From Ramlibacter paludis (GTDB lineage Bacteria; Pseudomonadota; Gammaproteobacteria; Burkholderiales; Burkholderiaceae_C), in assembly GCF_022012305.1 (NCBI RefSeq), contig NZ_JAKLTM010000002.1:310001-374000 (forward strand): a stretch of DNA of 64,000 bases, written 5' to 3'. The notes beneath the pieces were generated by a model, which did not search any database, was not told the origin of the DNA, and worked only from the letters and a program-made list of their open reading frames with translations. Below are positions 15,159 to 24,258 of this stretch, piece after piece. The first letter of the stretch is position 1, and the number at the start of each line of letters is the position of its first letter. The position numbers and the translations under genes were made by a program.

Positions 15159-17324
15159 TCAGGCCACGACCCGCACCTTCACGCCCGCGTCCTTGCGCAG
15201 CACTTCCACACCCACGCTGCGCTCGTGCCGCTGCAGCAGCAGGTCGCAGCTTGCGCCCGGCAGTCCGAGGCGCGTGAGGCGCAGCCAGTCGATGAAGGGC
15301 GGCAGCCGGGGCGTGTGCAGGCAGACCTCGCCCACGCCGAGCTCGAGTCCGAGGCAACCCTGCAGGATGGCGAAGGGCGCGGCCGCGGCCCAAGCCTGCG
15401 GCGAGCAGGCCACTGGGTACAGCGTGGGCCCCGCGCCCTCGCGGCGCGGAAAGCCACAGAACAGCTCGGGCAGGCGGTGCAGGTCGAAATGCAGGCTGGC
15501 ATCGAACAGGCTGGTGAGCAGGCGCACCGCTTCCTCGTTGCGCCCGTAGCGCGCCATGCCGGCGGCGGCCAGCGCGTTGTCGTGCGGCCAGATCGAGCCG
15601 TTGTGATAGGACATCGGGTTGTAGCGCGGTTGCGCCTGCGCGATGGTCCGGATGCCCCAGCCGCTGTTGAAGGCCGGGCCCATCAGGCCGTCGATCATCC
15701 GTTGCGCGTGCCCGGACGCGGCAATGCCGCTCCACAGGCAATGGCCGGGGTTCGACGAGAGCACCTCGCAGCGCTGCTTGGCGCCGTCCAGCGCCAGCGC
15801 GTAGGTGCCCAGTTCATCGCTCCAGAAGGCGGACTGGAAGCGCCGCTGCAAGGTGTCTGCCTGCTCGTCGAGCTGCTGCGCCAGCGCCGTCTCGCCGAGC
15901 GCGCGCGCCATGCCGGCCATCATCTTCTTGCCCTGGTAAACGTAGCCCTGCACTTCGCACAGTGCGATCGGCGCCTCGGCCAGCTGGCCGTCCTTGTGGA
16001 ACACGGAGTCCTGCGAGTCCTTCCAGCCCTGCTGGGTGAGGCCGTCCTTGCTCTTGCGGGCGTACTCGACGAAGCCGTCGCCATCGACGTCGCCGTACCT
16101 GTCGATCCAGTTCAGCGCAGCCAGGAGATTGGGCCAGATGCTGCGCATCAGCTTCTCGTCGCCGGTGCGGTGCCAGTAGGCCGCGGCCAGCACCAGGAAC
16201 AAGGGCGTGGCGTCGACCGTGCCGTAGTAGCGGCCGAAGGGAATCTCGCGCGTGTGCGCCATCTCGCTCGCGCGCGCCTCGTGCAGGATCTTGCCGGGCT
16301 CGGCGTCGCGCTCGGGATCGAACTCGGTGGCCTGCGTGGCTGCCAGGAAGCCGAGCACGCCGCGCGCCAGCGACGGGTCCACCCACAGGTACTCCATCGC
16401 GGTGAGGATGCCGTCGCGGCCGAAGGTCGTCGAATACCAGGGCACGCCGGCAAAGGGATACGGGCCGCTGGGCAGCTCGGTGGTGAGCATCGCCAGGTCG
16501 GAAACCGAGCGCTCCAGCCACAGGTTCACCAGCGGGTTGGAGGTCTCGAGAACGCAGCGTGCATCCTGCGACTGCGAACGGGCCGCCGCGTTGGCCTCCA
16601 GCGCCGCCGCGTAAGGCAGGACCTGCGGCGCCGGCTCGCCCTGGCATTCGCAGGAGACGGTGCAGTAGATGAAGTGTTCCTCGCCCGGGTCGATGCGCAG
16701 GTCGAAGCTGGCGCGGCCGGCGTCGATGCTGCGCGGCCGCGGTTCGAAATGGATGCGCGTGCGGCGCGCGCGGGCGTCGCGGCCCTGGTAGGGCAGCACG
16801 ACCTCCGCATCGCTCACCTCGGGCAGCAGGCGCTCGCCGCGCTGGGTGCGCTGCATGCCGCGCACCTCGAACAGGTCGATGAAGTCGCCGTCGAAACTGA
16901 GCTCGACGCGCACCGTCGCGGCCTCTTCGCCGTGGTGCGAGAACCGCAGCTGCTCGTAGCAGGCGCCGTGCCACAGCATCTTGGTGCGGAAGACGTGCAG
17001 CGTGCCCTTGGGCAGCGCCACCTTGCCGTCCACCGTGAGGTCCGGGTTCATCAGGTCGATGGCCAGCAGGCTGTTGGCGTGCTCCGTGGACGAACCGAGG
17101 TACAGCGGCCGGGCGCCGTTGATGGTCAGCTCCAGGTGCGACAGGTAGCGGGTGTCGTTGTGGTACAGCCCTTCCTGCCCCGGCATCAGCGCCGCGATGT
17201 CGCCGAAGCGGTCGAACATCGCGAAGGTCTCGTCGTTCTTCAGCACCTGCGGCTGTTCCTCGGGGTGCGCGAAGGTCGCGAGCACGTACCACCTGTCGTC
17301 GACCTGGATCTTCTTCTTGGCCAT
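15159..17324 (-). CDS. Amylo-alpha-1,6-glucosidase (glycogen debranching enzyme type)
   Basis: Predicted 721 aa, in two parts. The N-terminal beta-sandwich (about 10-270) contains GDIAALMPGQEGLYHNDTRYLS, the hallmark of the bacterial debranching family's N-terminal domain. The C-terminal part (about 290-700) is an (alpha/alpha)6 barrel with WYSTTFGRDGILTAME, WIDRYGDVDGDGFVEY, GWKDSQDS and YHNGSIWPHDNALAAAGMAR; the acidic residues there correspond to the general acid/base pair of this GH family. It cleaves alpha-1,6 branches of glycogen-like glucans. It lies 24 bp after the GT4 gene, and the pair probably forms one operon. Confidence 0.87.
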   Translation of the reverse strand: MAKKKIQVDDRWYVLATFAHPEEQPQVLKNDETFAMFDRFGDIAALMPGQEGLYHNDTRYLSHLELTINGARPLYLGSSTEHANSLLAIDLMNPDLTVDGKVALPKGTLHVFRTKMLWHGACYEQLRFSHHGEEAATVRVELSFDGDFIDLFEVRGMQRTQRGERLLPEVSDAEVVLPYQGRDARARRTRIHFEPRPRSIDAGRASFDLRIDPGEEHFIYCTVSCECQGEPAPQVLPYAAALEANAAARSQSQDARCVLETSNPLVNLWLERSVSDLAMLTTELPSGPYPFAGVPWYSTTFGRDGILTAMEYLWVDPSLARGVLGFLAATQATEFDPERDAEPGKILHEARASEMAHTREIPFGRYYGTVDATPLFLVLAAAYWHRTGDEKLMRSIWPNLLAALNWIDRYGDVDGDGFVEYARKSKDGLTQQGWKDSQDSVFHKDGQLAEAPIALCEVQGYVYQGKKMMAGMARALGETALAQQLDEQADTLQRRFQSAFWSDELGTYALALDGAKQRCEVLSSNPGHCLWSGIAASGHAQRMIDGLMGPAFNSGWGIRTIAQAQPRYNPMSYHNGSIWPHDNALAAAGMARYGRNEEAVRLLTSLFDASLHFDLHRLPELFCGFPRREGAGPTLYPVACSPQAWAAAAPFAILQGCLGLELGVGEVCLHTPRLPPFIDWLRLTRLGLPGASCDLLLQRHERSVGVEVLRKDAGVKVRVVA

Positions 17325-17348
17325 CGCTGTCTCCGGTTGCGCGCGGCC

Positions 17349-18389
17349 TCAGGCCGCCAGGCGTTCTTCCTGCATCAGGGACTCGTAGTGCTGCAGGTAC
17401 TGCCGCGCCATCACGGGCGCGGCGAAGCGGCGCTCGAAGGTCTCGCGGCAGACGCGCCGGTCGATCTTGTGGATCTCGCGCGCCGCGGCGATGGCCTGGT
17501 TCTGGTCGTAGACGATGAAGCCGGTCTCGCCGTCGTCGACGATCTCGGGAATGGCGCCGTGGCCGTAGGCGATGACGGGCGTGCCGCAGGCCAGCGCCTC
17601 GATGATCACCAGGCCGAAGGGCTCGGGCCAGTCGATGGGCGTCAGCAGCGCCCTGGCGTTGCCGACGAAGTCGTTCTTGTCGGCGTCGCCGATCTCGCCG
17701 ACGAAGGTGACCAGCGGGTGGTCCAGCAGCGGCTCGATCTTCTGTTCGTAGTACTCGCGGTCGGCGTTGTCGACCTTGGCCGCAATGCGGATCGGCGTGT
17801 TGCAGGCGATGGCGATCTCGATCGCGCGGTCGCAGCGCTTCTCCGGCGAGATGCGGCCGACGAAGGCGAAGTAGTCCTGCGCCTGCGGATGGAAGTCGTA
17901 CAGGTCCAGCGGCAGGCCGTGGTGCACGGTGGCAAGCCAGTTGGCCCACGGGATCGGCGTGCGCTGGTTGTCCGAGATGGAAACGAGCGGATGCTCGTGG
18001 AAGCGCTTGTACAGCGGTTTCAGGTCGGCGATGTCGAGCCGGCCGTGCAAGGTCGTCAAGCTGGGCGTGCGGCACTGCACGGCCATCGGCATCTGCACGG
18101 TGTCGATGTGGAAGTGGATCACGTCGAAGCTGTCGCACAGCTCGCGCACCCGGTCCACCATCAGGGTGTGCCAGATGACCGGGTCGGGCCGCGCGGGATT
18201 CAGCCGCAGGGCGCGGTCGACGATAGGCACCAGGCGCGCCGACGTGGTCGAGTCGCCGCTGGCAAACAGGGTGACGTCGTGGCCCATCTGGACCAGCGCT
18301 TCGGTGAGGTAGTGGACGACACGTTCGGTGCCGCCATAAGCGCGCGGCGGGACGCTCTCGATGAGCGGCGCAATCTGGGCAATTCGCAT
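17349..18389 (-). CDS. Glycosyltransferase family 4
   Basis: Predicted 346 aa. The N-terminal Rossmann domain begins MRIAQIAPLIESVPPRAYGG, with the GT4 glycine-rich loop and GTERVVHYLTEALVQMGHDV. The C-terminal nucleotide-sugar domain has FVGRISPEKRCDRAIEIA, PEPFGLVIIEALACGTPVIA (the E-x7-E donor-sugar motif) and GAIPEIVDDGETGF. It is retaining GT-B in fold; the acceptor is unknown. The partner gene 24 bp downstream is a glucan-debranching type enzyme, so an alpha-glucan role is likely. The ATG at 18389 aligns with the usual N-terminal strand of the family. Confidence 0.82.
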   Translation of the reverse strand: MRIAQIAPLIESVPPRAYGGTERVVHYLTEALVQMGHDVTLFASGDSTTSARLVPIVDRALRLNPARPDPVIWHTLMVDRVRELCDSFDVIHFHIDTVQMPMAVQCRTPSLTTLHGRLDIADLKPLYKRFHEHPLVSISDNQRTPIPWANWLATVHHGLPLDLYDFHPQAQDYFAFVGRISPEKRCDRAIEIAIACNTPIRIAAKVDNADREYYEQKIEPLLDHPLVTFVGEIGDADKNDFVGNARALLTPIDWPEPFGLVIIEALACGTPVIAYGHGAIPEIVDDGETGFIVYDQNQAIAAAREIHKIDRRVCRETFERRFAAPVMARQYLQHYESLMQEERLAA

Positions 18390-18434
18390 GGGTGTTGTCT
18401 TTTGGGCTGCCGGGGACGGAACACCCAAGTTAAG

Positions 18435-18454
18435 AGGAGCGCCGCGGCGCTCCT
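18435..18454. terminator. Hairpin after the malonate operon
   Basis: A perfect nine-base stem (AGGAGCGCC / GGCGCTCCT) with a two-base loop lies between the end of matB (18508) and the start of the GT4 gene. No run of T follows on the minus strand, so it may be a weak terminator or an RNA-stabilising hairpin. Confidence 0.4.
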
Positions 18455-18507
18455 GTAGGACAACACCCTTGCTGCACTGCGACATCGACGCGCAGCGCGG
18501 CGCAGGC

Positions 18508-20016
18508 TCAGGCGAACAATTGCTTGTGCTGGTCGCGCAGGAGGTTCTTCTGCACCTTGCCCATGGTGTTGCGTGGCAGCTCTGGCACGACGAAGCAGCG
18601 CTTGGGGATCTTGAAGTTCGCCAGCTGCGACTTCAGCGTCGCGATGAGCTTGTCGCTGTCGATGGCGGCGCCGGGCTTGGGGATCACGATCGCCACGCCC
18701 ACTTCGCCGAAGTCCGGGTGCGGCACGCCGACCACGGCGCTCTCGGCGACGCCCGGCATGTCGTTGAGGTAGCCCTCGATCTCGGCCGGGTAGACGTTGT
18801 AGCCGCCGCTGATGATCAGGTCCTTGCTGCGCCCGACGATGGTGACGTAGCCGCGCTCGTCGATCTTGCCGACGTCGCCGGTCTTGAAGAAGCCGTCCGC
18901 GGTGAACTCCTCCTTCGTCTTCTCCGGCATGCGCCAGTAGCCCTTGAACACGCCCGGCCCCTTGACCTGGATGCCGCCGATCTCGCCGGCAGGCACGTCC
19001 TGGCCGTCGTCGCCGCGAACGCGCAGCTGCACGCCGGGCAGCGGGAAGCCGACCGTGCCGCCGCGGCGCTCGCCCTCGTAGGGATTGGAGACCAGCATCA
19101 CGGTCTCGCTCATGCCGTAGCGTTCGAGGATCGTGTGGCCGGTGCGCTCCTGCCATTCGGTGAAGGTTTCCAGCAGCAGCGGCGCGGAACCGGAGACGAA
19201 CAGGCGCATGTTGCGCACCGCGTCCTTCGTCAGCGCCGGCTCGGCCAGCATCCGCGTGTAGAGCGTGGGCACGCCCATGAACACGGTCGCTTCCCGCATC
19301 GCTTCGATGGCGCGCCGGGGATCGAACTTCGCCTGCCACAGCATCTTGCTGCCATTGAGCAGCGCGCCATGCAGCGCGACGAACAGGCCGTGCACGTGGA
19401 AGATCGGCAAGGCGTGGATCAGCACGTCGCCCGGCTTCCAGCCCCAGTAGTCCTTGAGCACCTGCGCGTTCGACAGCAGGTTGCCGTGCGTGAGCATCGC
19501 GCCCTTGCTGCGGCCGGTGGTGCCGCTGGTGTAGAGGATGGCGGCGAGGTCGTCCTCGCCACGCGCCACCGGCTGGTGCTGGTCGGGATGGCGGGCGGCG
19601 CGCTCCAGCAGCGAGCCGGTGCGGTCGTCGCCGAGCGTGAACACGTGGCGCGTGCCGGCCTGGAAGGCAATCTTGCCGACCCAGCCGAAGTTGCCGGGGC
19701 TGCACACCACCACCGAGGGTTCGGCATTGCCGACGAAGTATTCGATCTCCGCCTTCTGGTAGGCGGTGTTGAGCGGCAGGAAGACGTAGCCGGCGCGCAG
19801 CGTCGCCAGGTACAGCATCATCGCCTCGACCGACTTCTCCACCTGCACCGCGATGCGCGCGCCGTCCGGCAGCTTCAGCGACTGCAGCAGGTTGGCGATC
19901 ATCGCGGTGCCGCGTTCGAGGTCGCGCCAGCTGTAGGCGAGGCCGGTGTCGGTCTCGACCGCGATGGCGTCGAGGTCGGCGGGGAAGGCGGCGCGCAGGG
20001 CGGAGAACAGGTTCAT
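18508..20016 (-). CDS. matB: Malonyl-CoA synthetase
   Basis: Predicted 502 aa, an ANL-superfamily AMP-forming ligase. It has the P-loop YTSGTTGRSKGAMLTHGNL, a HVHGLFVALH segment, ERYGMSETVML, TGDVGKID and the catalytic C-terminal Lys in PRNTMGKVQKN. It activates malonate with ATP and CoA. The assignment to MatB rather than another acyl-CoA ligase rests on length, these motifs, and the neighbouring malonyl-CoA decarboxylase and GntR regulator. Its ATG directly abuts the 91-bp hairpin repeat at 20017-20107 and has no visible Shine-Dalgarno sequence, so its translation may depend on that RNA structure. Confidence 0.88.
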   Translation of the reverse strand: MNLFSALRAAFPADLDAIAVETDTGLAYSWRDLERGTAMIANLLQSLKLPDGARIAVQVEKSVEAMMLYLATLRAGYVFLPLNTAYQKAEIEYFVGNAEPSVVVCSPGNFGWVGKIAFQAGTRHVFTLGDDRTGSLLERAARHPDQHQPVARGEDDLAAILYTSGTTGRSKGAMLTHGNLLSNAQVLKDYWGWKPGDVLIHALPIFHVHGLFVALHGALLNGSKMLWQAKFDPRRAIEAMREATVFMGVPTLYTRMLAEPALTKDAVRNMRLFVSGSAPLLLETFTEWQERTGHTILERYGMSETVMLVSNPYEGERRGGTVGFPLPGVQLRVRGDDGQDVPAGEIGGIQVKGPGVFKGYWRMPEKTKEEFTADGFFKTGDVGKIDERGYVTIVGRSKDLIISGGYNVYPAEIEGYLNDMPGVAESAVVGVPHPDFGEVGVAIVIPKPGAAIDSDKLIATLKSQLANFKIPKRCFVVPELPRNTMGKVQKNLLRDQHKQLFA

Positions 20017-20107
20017 AGGGGCTGGAGGCTAGAGGCTAGAGGCTAGAGACTGGGGATTCGATGCGGGGGGCTGTTCCCTAGAACCTAGCCTCCAGCACCT
20101 AGCCCCT
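20017..20107. repeat. About 90-bp hairpin element, copy A, ending at the matB start codon
   Basis: The arms are AGGGGCTGGAGGCTAG at the matB side and CTAGCCTCCAGC...CTAGCCCCT at the other, with a GAGGCTA unit repeated in the left arm. The element fills the whole gap between the Bug-receptor gene and matB. A second copy at 50742-50830 sits in exactly the same position relative to another minus-strand gene. It is too long and internally repeated for a simple terminator. Confidence 0.75.
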
Positions 20108-20114
20108 CTCGACT

Positions 20115-21110
20115 TCAGTCGAGCTTGACGTTGGCGGCCTTGACCACCGTGGCCCAGCGCTTGATCTCGCCGTCGATGAAGGCGGCGAACTGCTGCTGCG
20201 TGAGGTTGGGGAATTCGGCGCCGTTCTGCGCCCAGATCGCCTTCAGCTCCTCCGACTGGATCGCCTTGCGGGTCTCGTCGAACATGTGCTGCTGGATGTC
20301 GGCCGGCGTGCCCTTGGGCATCCAGGTGCCGTACCAGGTGGTGACCGTGTAGTCGGGCAGGCCCATCTCGGCGGCGCAGGGCACGTCGGGGAAGGCGGGG
20401 TTGCGCTTGTCGCCCGAGACCATCAGCGCGCGGATGCGGCCACCCTTGATGTGCGCGGCGGACGAACCCAGGCCGTCGAACATCAGGTCGGCGCTGCCGG
20501 TGATCAGGTCCTGCAGCGCGGGACCGGCACCGCGGTAAGGGATGTGCGTGATGAAGGTCTTGGTCTGCAGCTTGAACAGCTCGCCCGCGAGGTGGTGCGA
20601 GGTGCCGCTGCCGGCCGAGGCGTAGTTGTACTTGCCCGGGTTGGCCTTCACCAGCGCCAGGAACTCCTTGAAGGTCTTGGCCGGGATGCGGTTCGGGTTG
20701 ACCACCACGACCTGCGGCACCTTGGCCACCAGCGTGATCGGCACCAAGTCCCTTTGCAGGTCGTAGTCGAGCTTCGGGTAGATCGCCGGGGCGATGGTGT
20801 GGTGCACCGCGCCCATGAAGGTGTTGTAGCCGTCGGGCGCGGCGCGCGAAGCGAGCGTGGCGCCCAGCGTGCCACCCGCGCCGCCGCGGTTGTCGATCAC
20901 GAGCTGCTTGCCGGTCTGCTTGGCGAACTGCGCGGCCAGCGGACGCGCGAAGGCGTCGGTGCCGCCGCCGGCGGGGAAAGGAACGATCATCACGACCGGC
21001 TTGGCCGGCCAGGCGCCTTGCGCGAACGCGAAAGGTGCCAGGGTGGAACCGGCGGCGCCGGCGGCCGCCATGCGCAGCAGGTCGCGCCGGGTGGGTCGGT
21101 TGTCTTGCAT
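20115..21110 (-). CDS. Bug-family tripartite tricarboxylate transporter substrate-binding protein
   Basis: Predicted 331 aa. The N-terminus MQDNRPTRRDLLRMAAAG carries a twin-arginine signal (RR-D-L-L-R-M) followed by a hydrophobic stretch ending FAFAQ. The mature protein has Bug-family blocks: KPVVMIVPFPAGGGTDAFAR, VIDNRGGAGGTLGA, YNYASAGSGTSHHLAGELF, THIPYRGAGPALQDLITG and IKGGRIRALMVSG. It should bind an organic anion in the periplasm. Its position between malonyl-CoA decarboxylase and synthetase suggests malonate or a related dicarboxylate. No TctA/TctB membrane subunits are nearby. An AGGAGA ribosome site precedes the ATG at 21110. Confidence 0.88.
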   Translation of the reverse strand: MQDNRPTRRDLLRMAAAGAAGSTLAPFAFAQGAWPAKPVVMIVPFPAGGGTDAFARPLAAQFAKQTGKQLVIDNRGGAGGTLGATLASRAAPDGYNTFMGAVHHTIAPAIYPKLDYDLQRDLVPITLVAKVPQVVVVNPNRIPAKTFKEFLALVKANPGKYNYASAGSGTSHHLAGELFKLQTKTFITHIPYRGAGPALQDLITGSADLMFDGLGSSAAHIKGGRIRALMVSGDKRNPAFPDVPCAAEMGLPDYTVTTWYGTWMPKGTPADIQQHMFDETRKAIQSEELKAIWAQNGAEFPNLTQQQFAAFIDGEIKRWATVVKAANVKLD

Positions 21111-21147
21111 CTTGTCTCCTCTTGGGGTGTGCTGCGGGTTGGACCCG

Positions 21148-22548
21148 CTAACGATAAAGATCCTGGATGCCGCTTGCCATGGGGATTTCTCCTTGCGACA
21201 GCAGCGTGCGGTGCTTGTCGAGCCGCTTCAAATCGTACAGGTAGTTGACCATCAGTCCGTACGACTGCTTCAAGCCCTTGGGCGAAGGGTCGCCCGCCCA
21301 GTTGATGCGCTCGACGCGCGCGCCGTTGCCGAGGTGGAAGCGCGCGACCGGGTCGACGGGCTTGCCGTCCTGCAGTTCCTTGCCGAGGTAGCGCGCGGTC
21401 CAGGCCAGCAGTTCCTGGCGCTCGGGCGACTTGGGGCCGAGCTCGAGCGGCTTCTCCCACTTGACCAACGACTCGGCCGGCGCGTTCTTCGCCAGCCAGC
21501 CGCGCAGACCCGGGATGGGCGACAGGGTCGCGAAGGTCTTCAGCTTGGGCAGCTCCGCCTTGAGCGTCTCCACCACGCGCTTGATCAGCGAATCGCCGAA
21601 GCTCACGCCGCGCAGGCCGGCCTGCGTGTTGCTGATGGAATAGAAGATCGCGGTGGTGGCCTTGCCGTGGTCGGCCGCCGCGGCGGCTTCGTCGAGCAGC
21701 GGCGGGATGCTGTCGGACACCTCGTCGGTGAGCGCCACCTCGACGAAGATCAGCGGCTCGCCATCCAGCTTGGGATGGAAGAAGCCGTAGCAGCGGCGGT
21801 CGCTGTCCAGCCGGTTCTTCAGGTCGGACCAGCTGCGGATGTCGTGCACCGCCTCGTACTTGATCAGCTTTTCCAGCAGCGAAGCGGGCGAGTCCCAGCT
21901 CAGGCGGCGCAGTTCCAGGAAGGCGACGTCGAACCAAGTGGAGAACAGCGCTTCCAGTTCGGCGTCCAGCGCCAGCAGGCGCTTGTCGGCCTTGAGGTGC
22001 GGCAGCAGTTCCGCGCGCAGGTCGACCAGGAAGCGCATGCCTTCCGGAAAGGCGGCAAAGCGCTGCAGCAGCCGCGTGCGCGGCGACACCATGGCGCGGC
22101 GCATGCGGATCTCGGCGGCGCCCTCTTCCGGCGTGCCTTGCGCGGCCTCGAAGTGTTCGCGCGCGCTCTGGACCTTCTTCGCGTCGGGGCCGAACTGTTC
22201 GCTGGCCAGCAGCCACGCATCGCGCCGCTCTTCCGCGCTGGCCGTGCGGTACCACTGCGCGAACGCCATTGCCCGTCTGCCGCCCTCGACCTCGCTCACG
22301 CGCGGGTCGACGATGGCCTGCAGCTCGGCGAGCGTGCGCCGCAGCACGCGCGGCGACAGCGCTTCCTGTCCGCGCCGCAGCGTCGCCTGCAGGCGCTCGC
22401 GCGTGGTGCGGGCCGCGGGCGGCTGCGGTGCGACCGCGGTGGCCGAAGCCCGCGGCTTGCCCGCCTCGCGAGCGGCGCCCGCGGAGGGTTTCTCGAAGCC
22501 GGGGCGCCAGATGGAGACGCCGCGCGAAATCCAGTTCACTGCACTCAC
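21148..22548 (-). CDS. Malonyl-CoA decarboxylase
   Basis: Predicted 466 aa. It converts malonyl-CoA to acetyl-CoA and CO2. The helical N-terminal domain is followed by a GNAT-like catalytic domain with RRCYGFFHPKLDGEPLIFVE, FYSISNTQAGLRGVSFG, FATLSPIPGLRGWL, ARFHLGNGARVERINW and a final MVNYLYDL segment. The FSISN-like and S-P-I-P-G motifs and the GN-H region are typical of the family. A GTG at 22548 (AAGGA upstream) was chosen; starting further upstream would overlap the end of the regulator gene. With matB it turns malonate into acetyl-CoA. Confidence 0.92.
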   Translation of the reverse strand: MSAVNWISRGVSIWRPGFEKPSAGAAREAGKPRASATAVAPQPPAARTTRERLQATLRRGQEALSPRVLRRTLAELQAIVDPRVSEVEGGRRAMAFAQWYRTASAEERRDAWLLASEQFGPDAKKVQSAREHFEAAQGTPEEGAAEIRMRRAMVSPRTRLLQRFAAFPEGMRFLVDLRAELLPHLKADKRLLALDAELEALFSTWFDVAFLELRRLSWDSPASLLEKLIKYEAVHDIRSWSDLKNRLDSDRRCYGFFHPKLDGEPLIFVEVALTDEVSDSIPPLLDEAAAAADHGKATTAIFYSISNTQAGLRGVSFGDSLIKRVVETLKAELPKLKTFATLSPIPGLRGWLAKNAPAESLVKWEKPLELGPKSPERQELLAWTARYLGKELQDGKPVDPVARFHLGNGARVERINWAGDPSPKGLKQSYGLMVNYLYDLKRLDKHRTLLSQGEIPMASGIQDLYR

Positions 22549-22582
22549 GATGGGTCCTTGGTCGTTTCTCGGAAAATCGGGG

Positions 22583-23248
22583 TCATGCCAGCCGCGTGCG
22601 CTGGGCACGCGCGAGCTCGCGCAGCGCCTCGCGCTGGCGGGTGATGTGGGTGCGCATGGCGGCGTCGGCGCCCTCGGCGTCGCGCGCCTTGAGCGAGGCG
22701 AACACCGCCAGGTGTTCCGACAGGCTCTGGTCCAGGCGGCCGGGCGCGTGCAGCTGCTGCAGGCGCGCGAGCTTCACGATCTTGCGCAGGTCGGCGATGG
22801 TGCCGGCCAGCCAGCGGTTGTTGGCCAGCAGGATGATGGCTTCGTGGATGGCGAAGTTGGCCGCGTAGTACTCGTTGATGCGGCGCGCCTTGGCGTGCTT
22901 CGCGAGCTTCTGGTGCAGGTCTTCCAGCGTGGCGAGGTCCGCGTCGCTGGCGTGGCGGGCCGCTTCGTAGGCGCAGCGGCCTTCCAGCAGGGCCAGCACG
23001 GGGAAGATCTCGTCCAGGTCCTGCTCGGTGACCTCGTTGACGAAGCAGCCGCGCCGTGGCTCGTGCCGCACCAGGCCCTCGGCCGTGAGCACCTTGAGCG
23101 CCTCGCGCAGCGGCGTGCGCGAGATCTTCAGCTGCTCGGCGAGCTTCACCTCGTCGAGGAAATCGCCGGGCGCCACCTGCCCCGAGAAGATCAGCTCACG
23201 CAGCTGTTCCGCGACTTCGTCGTGCAGCGAGTTGTGGACCAGGCGCAT
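22583..23248 (-). CDS. GntR-family (FCD) regulator of the malonate operon
   Basis: Predicted 221 aa. It has an N-terminal winged helix (HDEVAEQLRELIFSGQVAPGD, LAEQLKISRTPLREALKVLT) and a C-terminal FCD ligand domain with metal-binding-type His residues (FAIHEAIILLANN, SEHLAVFASL). FCD domains usually sense small organic acids. It is the first gene of the operon and lies 34 bp before malonyl-CoA decarboxylase, so it most likely controls these genes and itself. A perfect palindrome sits 10 bp upstream of its ATG. Confidence 0.85.
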   Translation of the reverse strand: MRLVHNSLHDEVAEQLRELIFSGQVAPGDFLDEVKLAEQLKISRTPLREALKVLTAEGLVRHEPRRGCFVNEVTEQDLDEIFPVLALLEGRCAYEAARHASDADLATLEDLHQKLAKHAKARRINEYYAANFAIHEAIILLANNRWLAGTIADLRKIVKLARLQQLHAPGRLDQSLSEHLAVFASLKARDAEGADAAMRTHITRQREALRELARAQRTRLA

Positions 23249-23258
23249 GGGTGGGTTC

Positions 23259-23280
23259 CCGTAATTTCCTGTAATTACGG
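23259..23280. promoter_or_regulatory. Probable GntR operator upstream of the malonate operon
   Basis: A perfect inverted repeat has arms CCGTAATT and AATTACGG around the six-base spacer TCCTGT, 10 bp upstream of the regulator's ATG. The AT-rich arms stand out from the GC-rich surroundings. Another TAATTA copy follows at 23282-23287. The location implies autoregulation by blocking transcription start. Confidence 0.65.
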
Positions 23281-23329
23281 ATAATTATGCATGGCTGGGC
23301 GCGGCCGTGTTGTTGTTTTTTGGGACGTT

Positions 23330-23383
23330 GTCATTGCGGACTCGATCCGCAAGCCATGGATGCCGGGACGAGCCCGGCATGAC
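23330..23383. repeat. Dispersed intergenic hairpin repeat (GTCAT...CCGGG type), copy 1
   Basis: On the minus strand it reads GTCATGCCGGGC, then CCCGGCATCCATGG, then a second small hairpin (TTGCGGATC / GAGTCCGCAA). It is related to the GTCATCCC-CGGGATCCAG units at 26970, 56595 and 58150. It lies downstream of lgt. Confidence 0.6.
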
Positions 23384-23397
23384 AAGGGAGCGCGACG

Positions 23398-24237
23398 TCA
23401 GCGCCGCTGCGCGGCCGGCCCCTGCGCAGGCACGACCCGCGTCTCCGCCCACACCCACAGCAGCACGCCGCCGAGGATCATCGGGATGCACAGCCACTGC
23501 CCCATGCTCATGTGCAGCGCCAGCAGTCCGAGGAAGTTGTCGGGCTCGCGGAAGTACTCCGCCGTGAAGCGCGCCGCGCCATAACCCACCAGGAAGACCG
23601 CCGCCACCTGGGCTTGCTTGCGTTCCTTGCGCCCGTAAAGCCACAGCACGAGGAACAGCACGATGCCTTCCAGCAGGAACTCGTACAGCTGCGAAGGATG
23701 GCGCGGGATCGCGGTTCCGCTTTGCGGGAACACCATCGCCCACGGCAGCTCGGGGTCGGCCGCCCGGCCCCAGAGCTCGCCGTTGATGAAGTTGCCGATG
23801 CGCCCCATGCCCAGCCCCAGGGGCACGCAAGGCGCGGCGAAGTCCATCACCTGCCAGAAAGGCTTGTGGCGCGAACGCGCGAACCAGACCTGCGAAGCGA
23901 TCACGCCCAGCAGGCCGCCATGGAAACTCATGCCGCCTTGCCAGACGAAGAAGATCTGCAGCGGGTTGGCCAGGTAGAAGTCGGGCTTGTAGAACAGGCA
24001 GTAGCCCAGGCGGCCGCCGATCACCGTGCCCAGAACGCCGAGGAACAGCATGTCCTCGATGTCCTTGCGGGTCCAGGCGCCGGGCCCCTGGATGGAGCGG
24101 AAAGGCTCGTGCTTGAGCCGCAGGTGCGCCAGCAGCATGAACAGGCCGAAGGCGACCAGGTAGGTCAGGCCGTACCAGTGGACGGCGATGGGCCCGAGTT
24201 GCAGGGCGACGGGATCGATCTTGGGATGGACCAGCAT
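23398..24237 (-). CDS. lgt: Prolipoprotein diacylglyceryl transferase
   Basis: Predicted 279 aa, about seven membrane helices. It has the family signature [14 protein letters not shown] (about 147-160), plus [10 protein letters not shown] near the N-terminus, [11 protein letters not shown] and [12 protein letters not shown]. It transfers diacylglycerol from phosphatidylglycerol to the lipobox Cys of prolipoproteins in the inner membrane. Substrates in this window would include the lipoproteins at 2281-3108 and 61329-62504. Confidence 0.96.
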   Translation of the reverse strand: MLVHPKIDPVALQLGPIAVHWYGLTYLVAFGLFMLLAHLRLKHEPFRSIQGPGAWTRKDIEDMLFLGVLGTVIGGRLGYCLFYKPDFYLANPLQIFFVWQGGMSFHGGLLGVIASQVWFARSRHKPFWQVMDFAAPCVPLGLGMGRIGNFINGELWGRAADPELPWAMVFPQSGTAIPRHPSQLYEFLLEGIVLFLVLWLYGRKERKQAQVAAVFLVGYGAARFTAEYFREPDNFLGLLALHMSMGQWLCIPMILGGVLLWVWAETRVVPAQGPAAQRR

Positions 24238-24258
24238 GGGCGGCTATTGTGGCGCACG

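Noticed and set aside
14850..18458. A 1202-codon open frame on the plus strand
   Set aside because: It is antisense to the debranching enzyme and GT4 genes, has the low-complexity Arg/Ala/Val/His composition of GC-rich shadows, and matches no family.
20017..20107. CRISPR-like array from the repeated GGCTAGA units
   Set aside because: The units are about eight bases, adjacent without spacers, and part of a hairpin arm.
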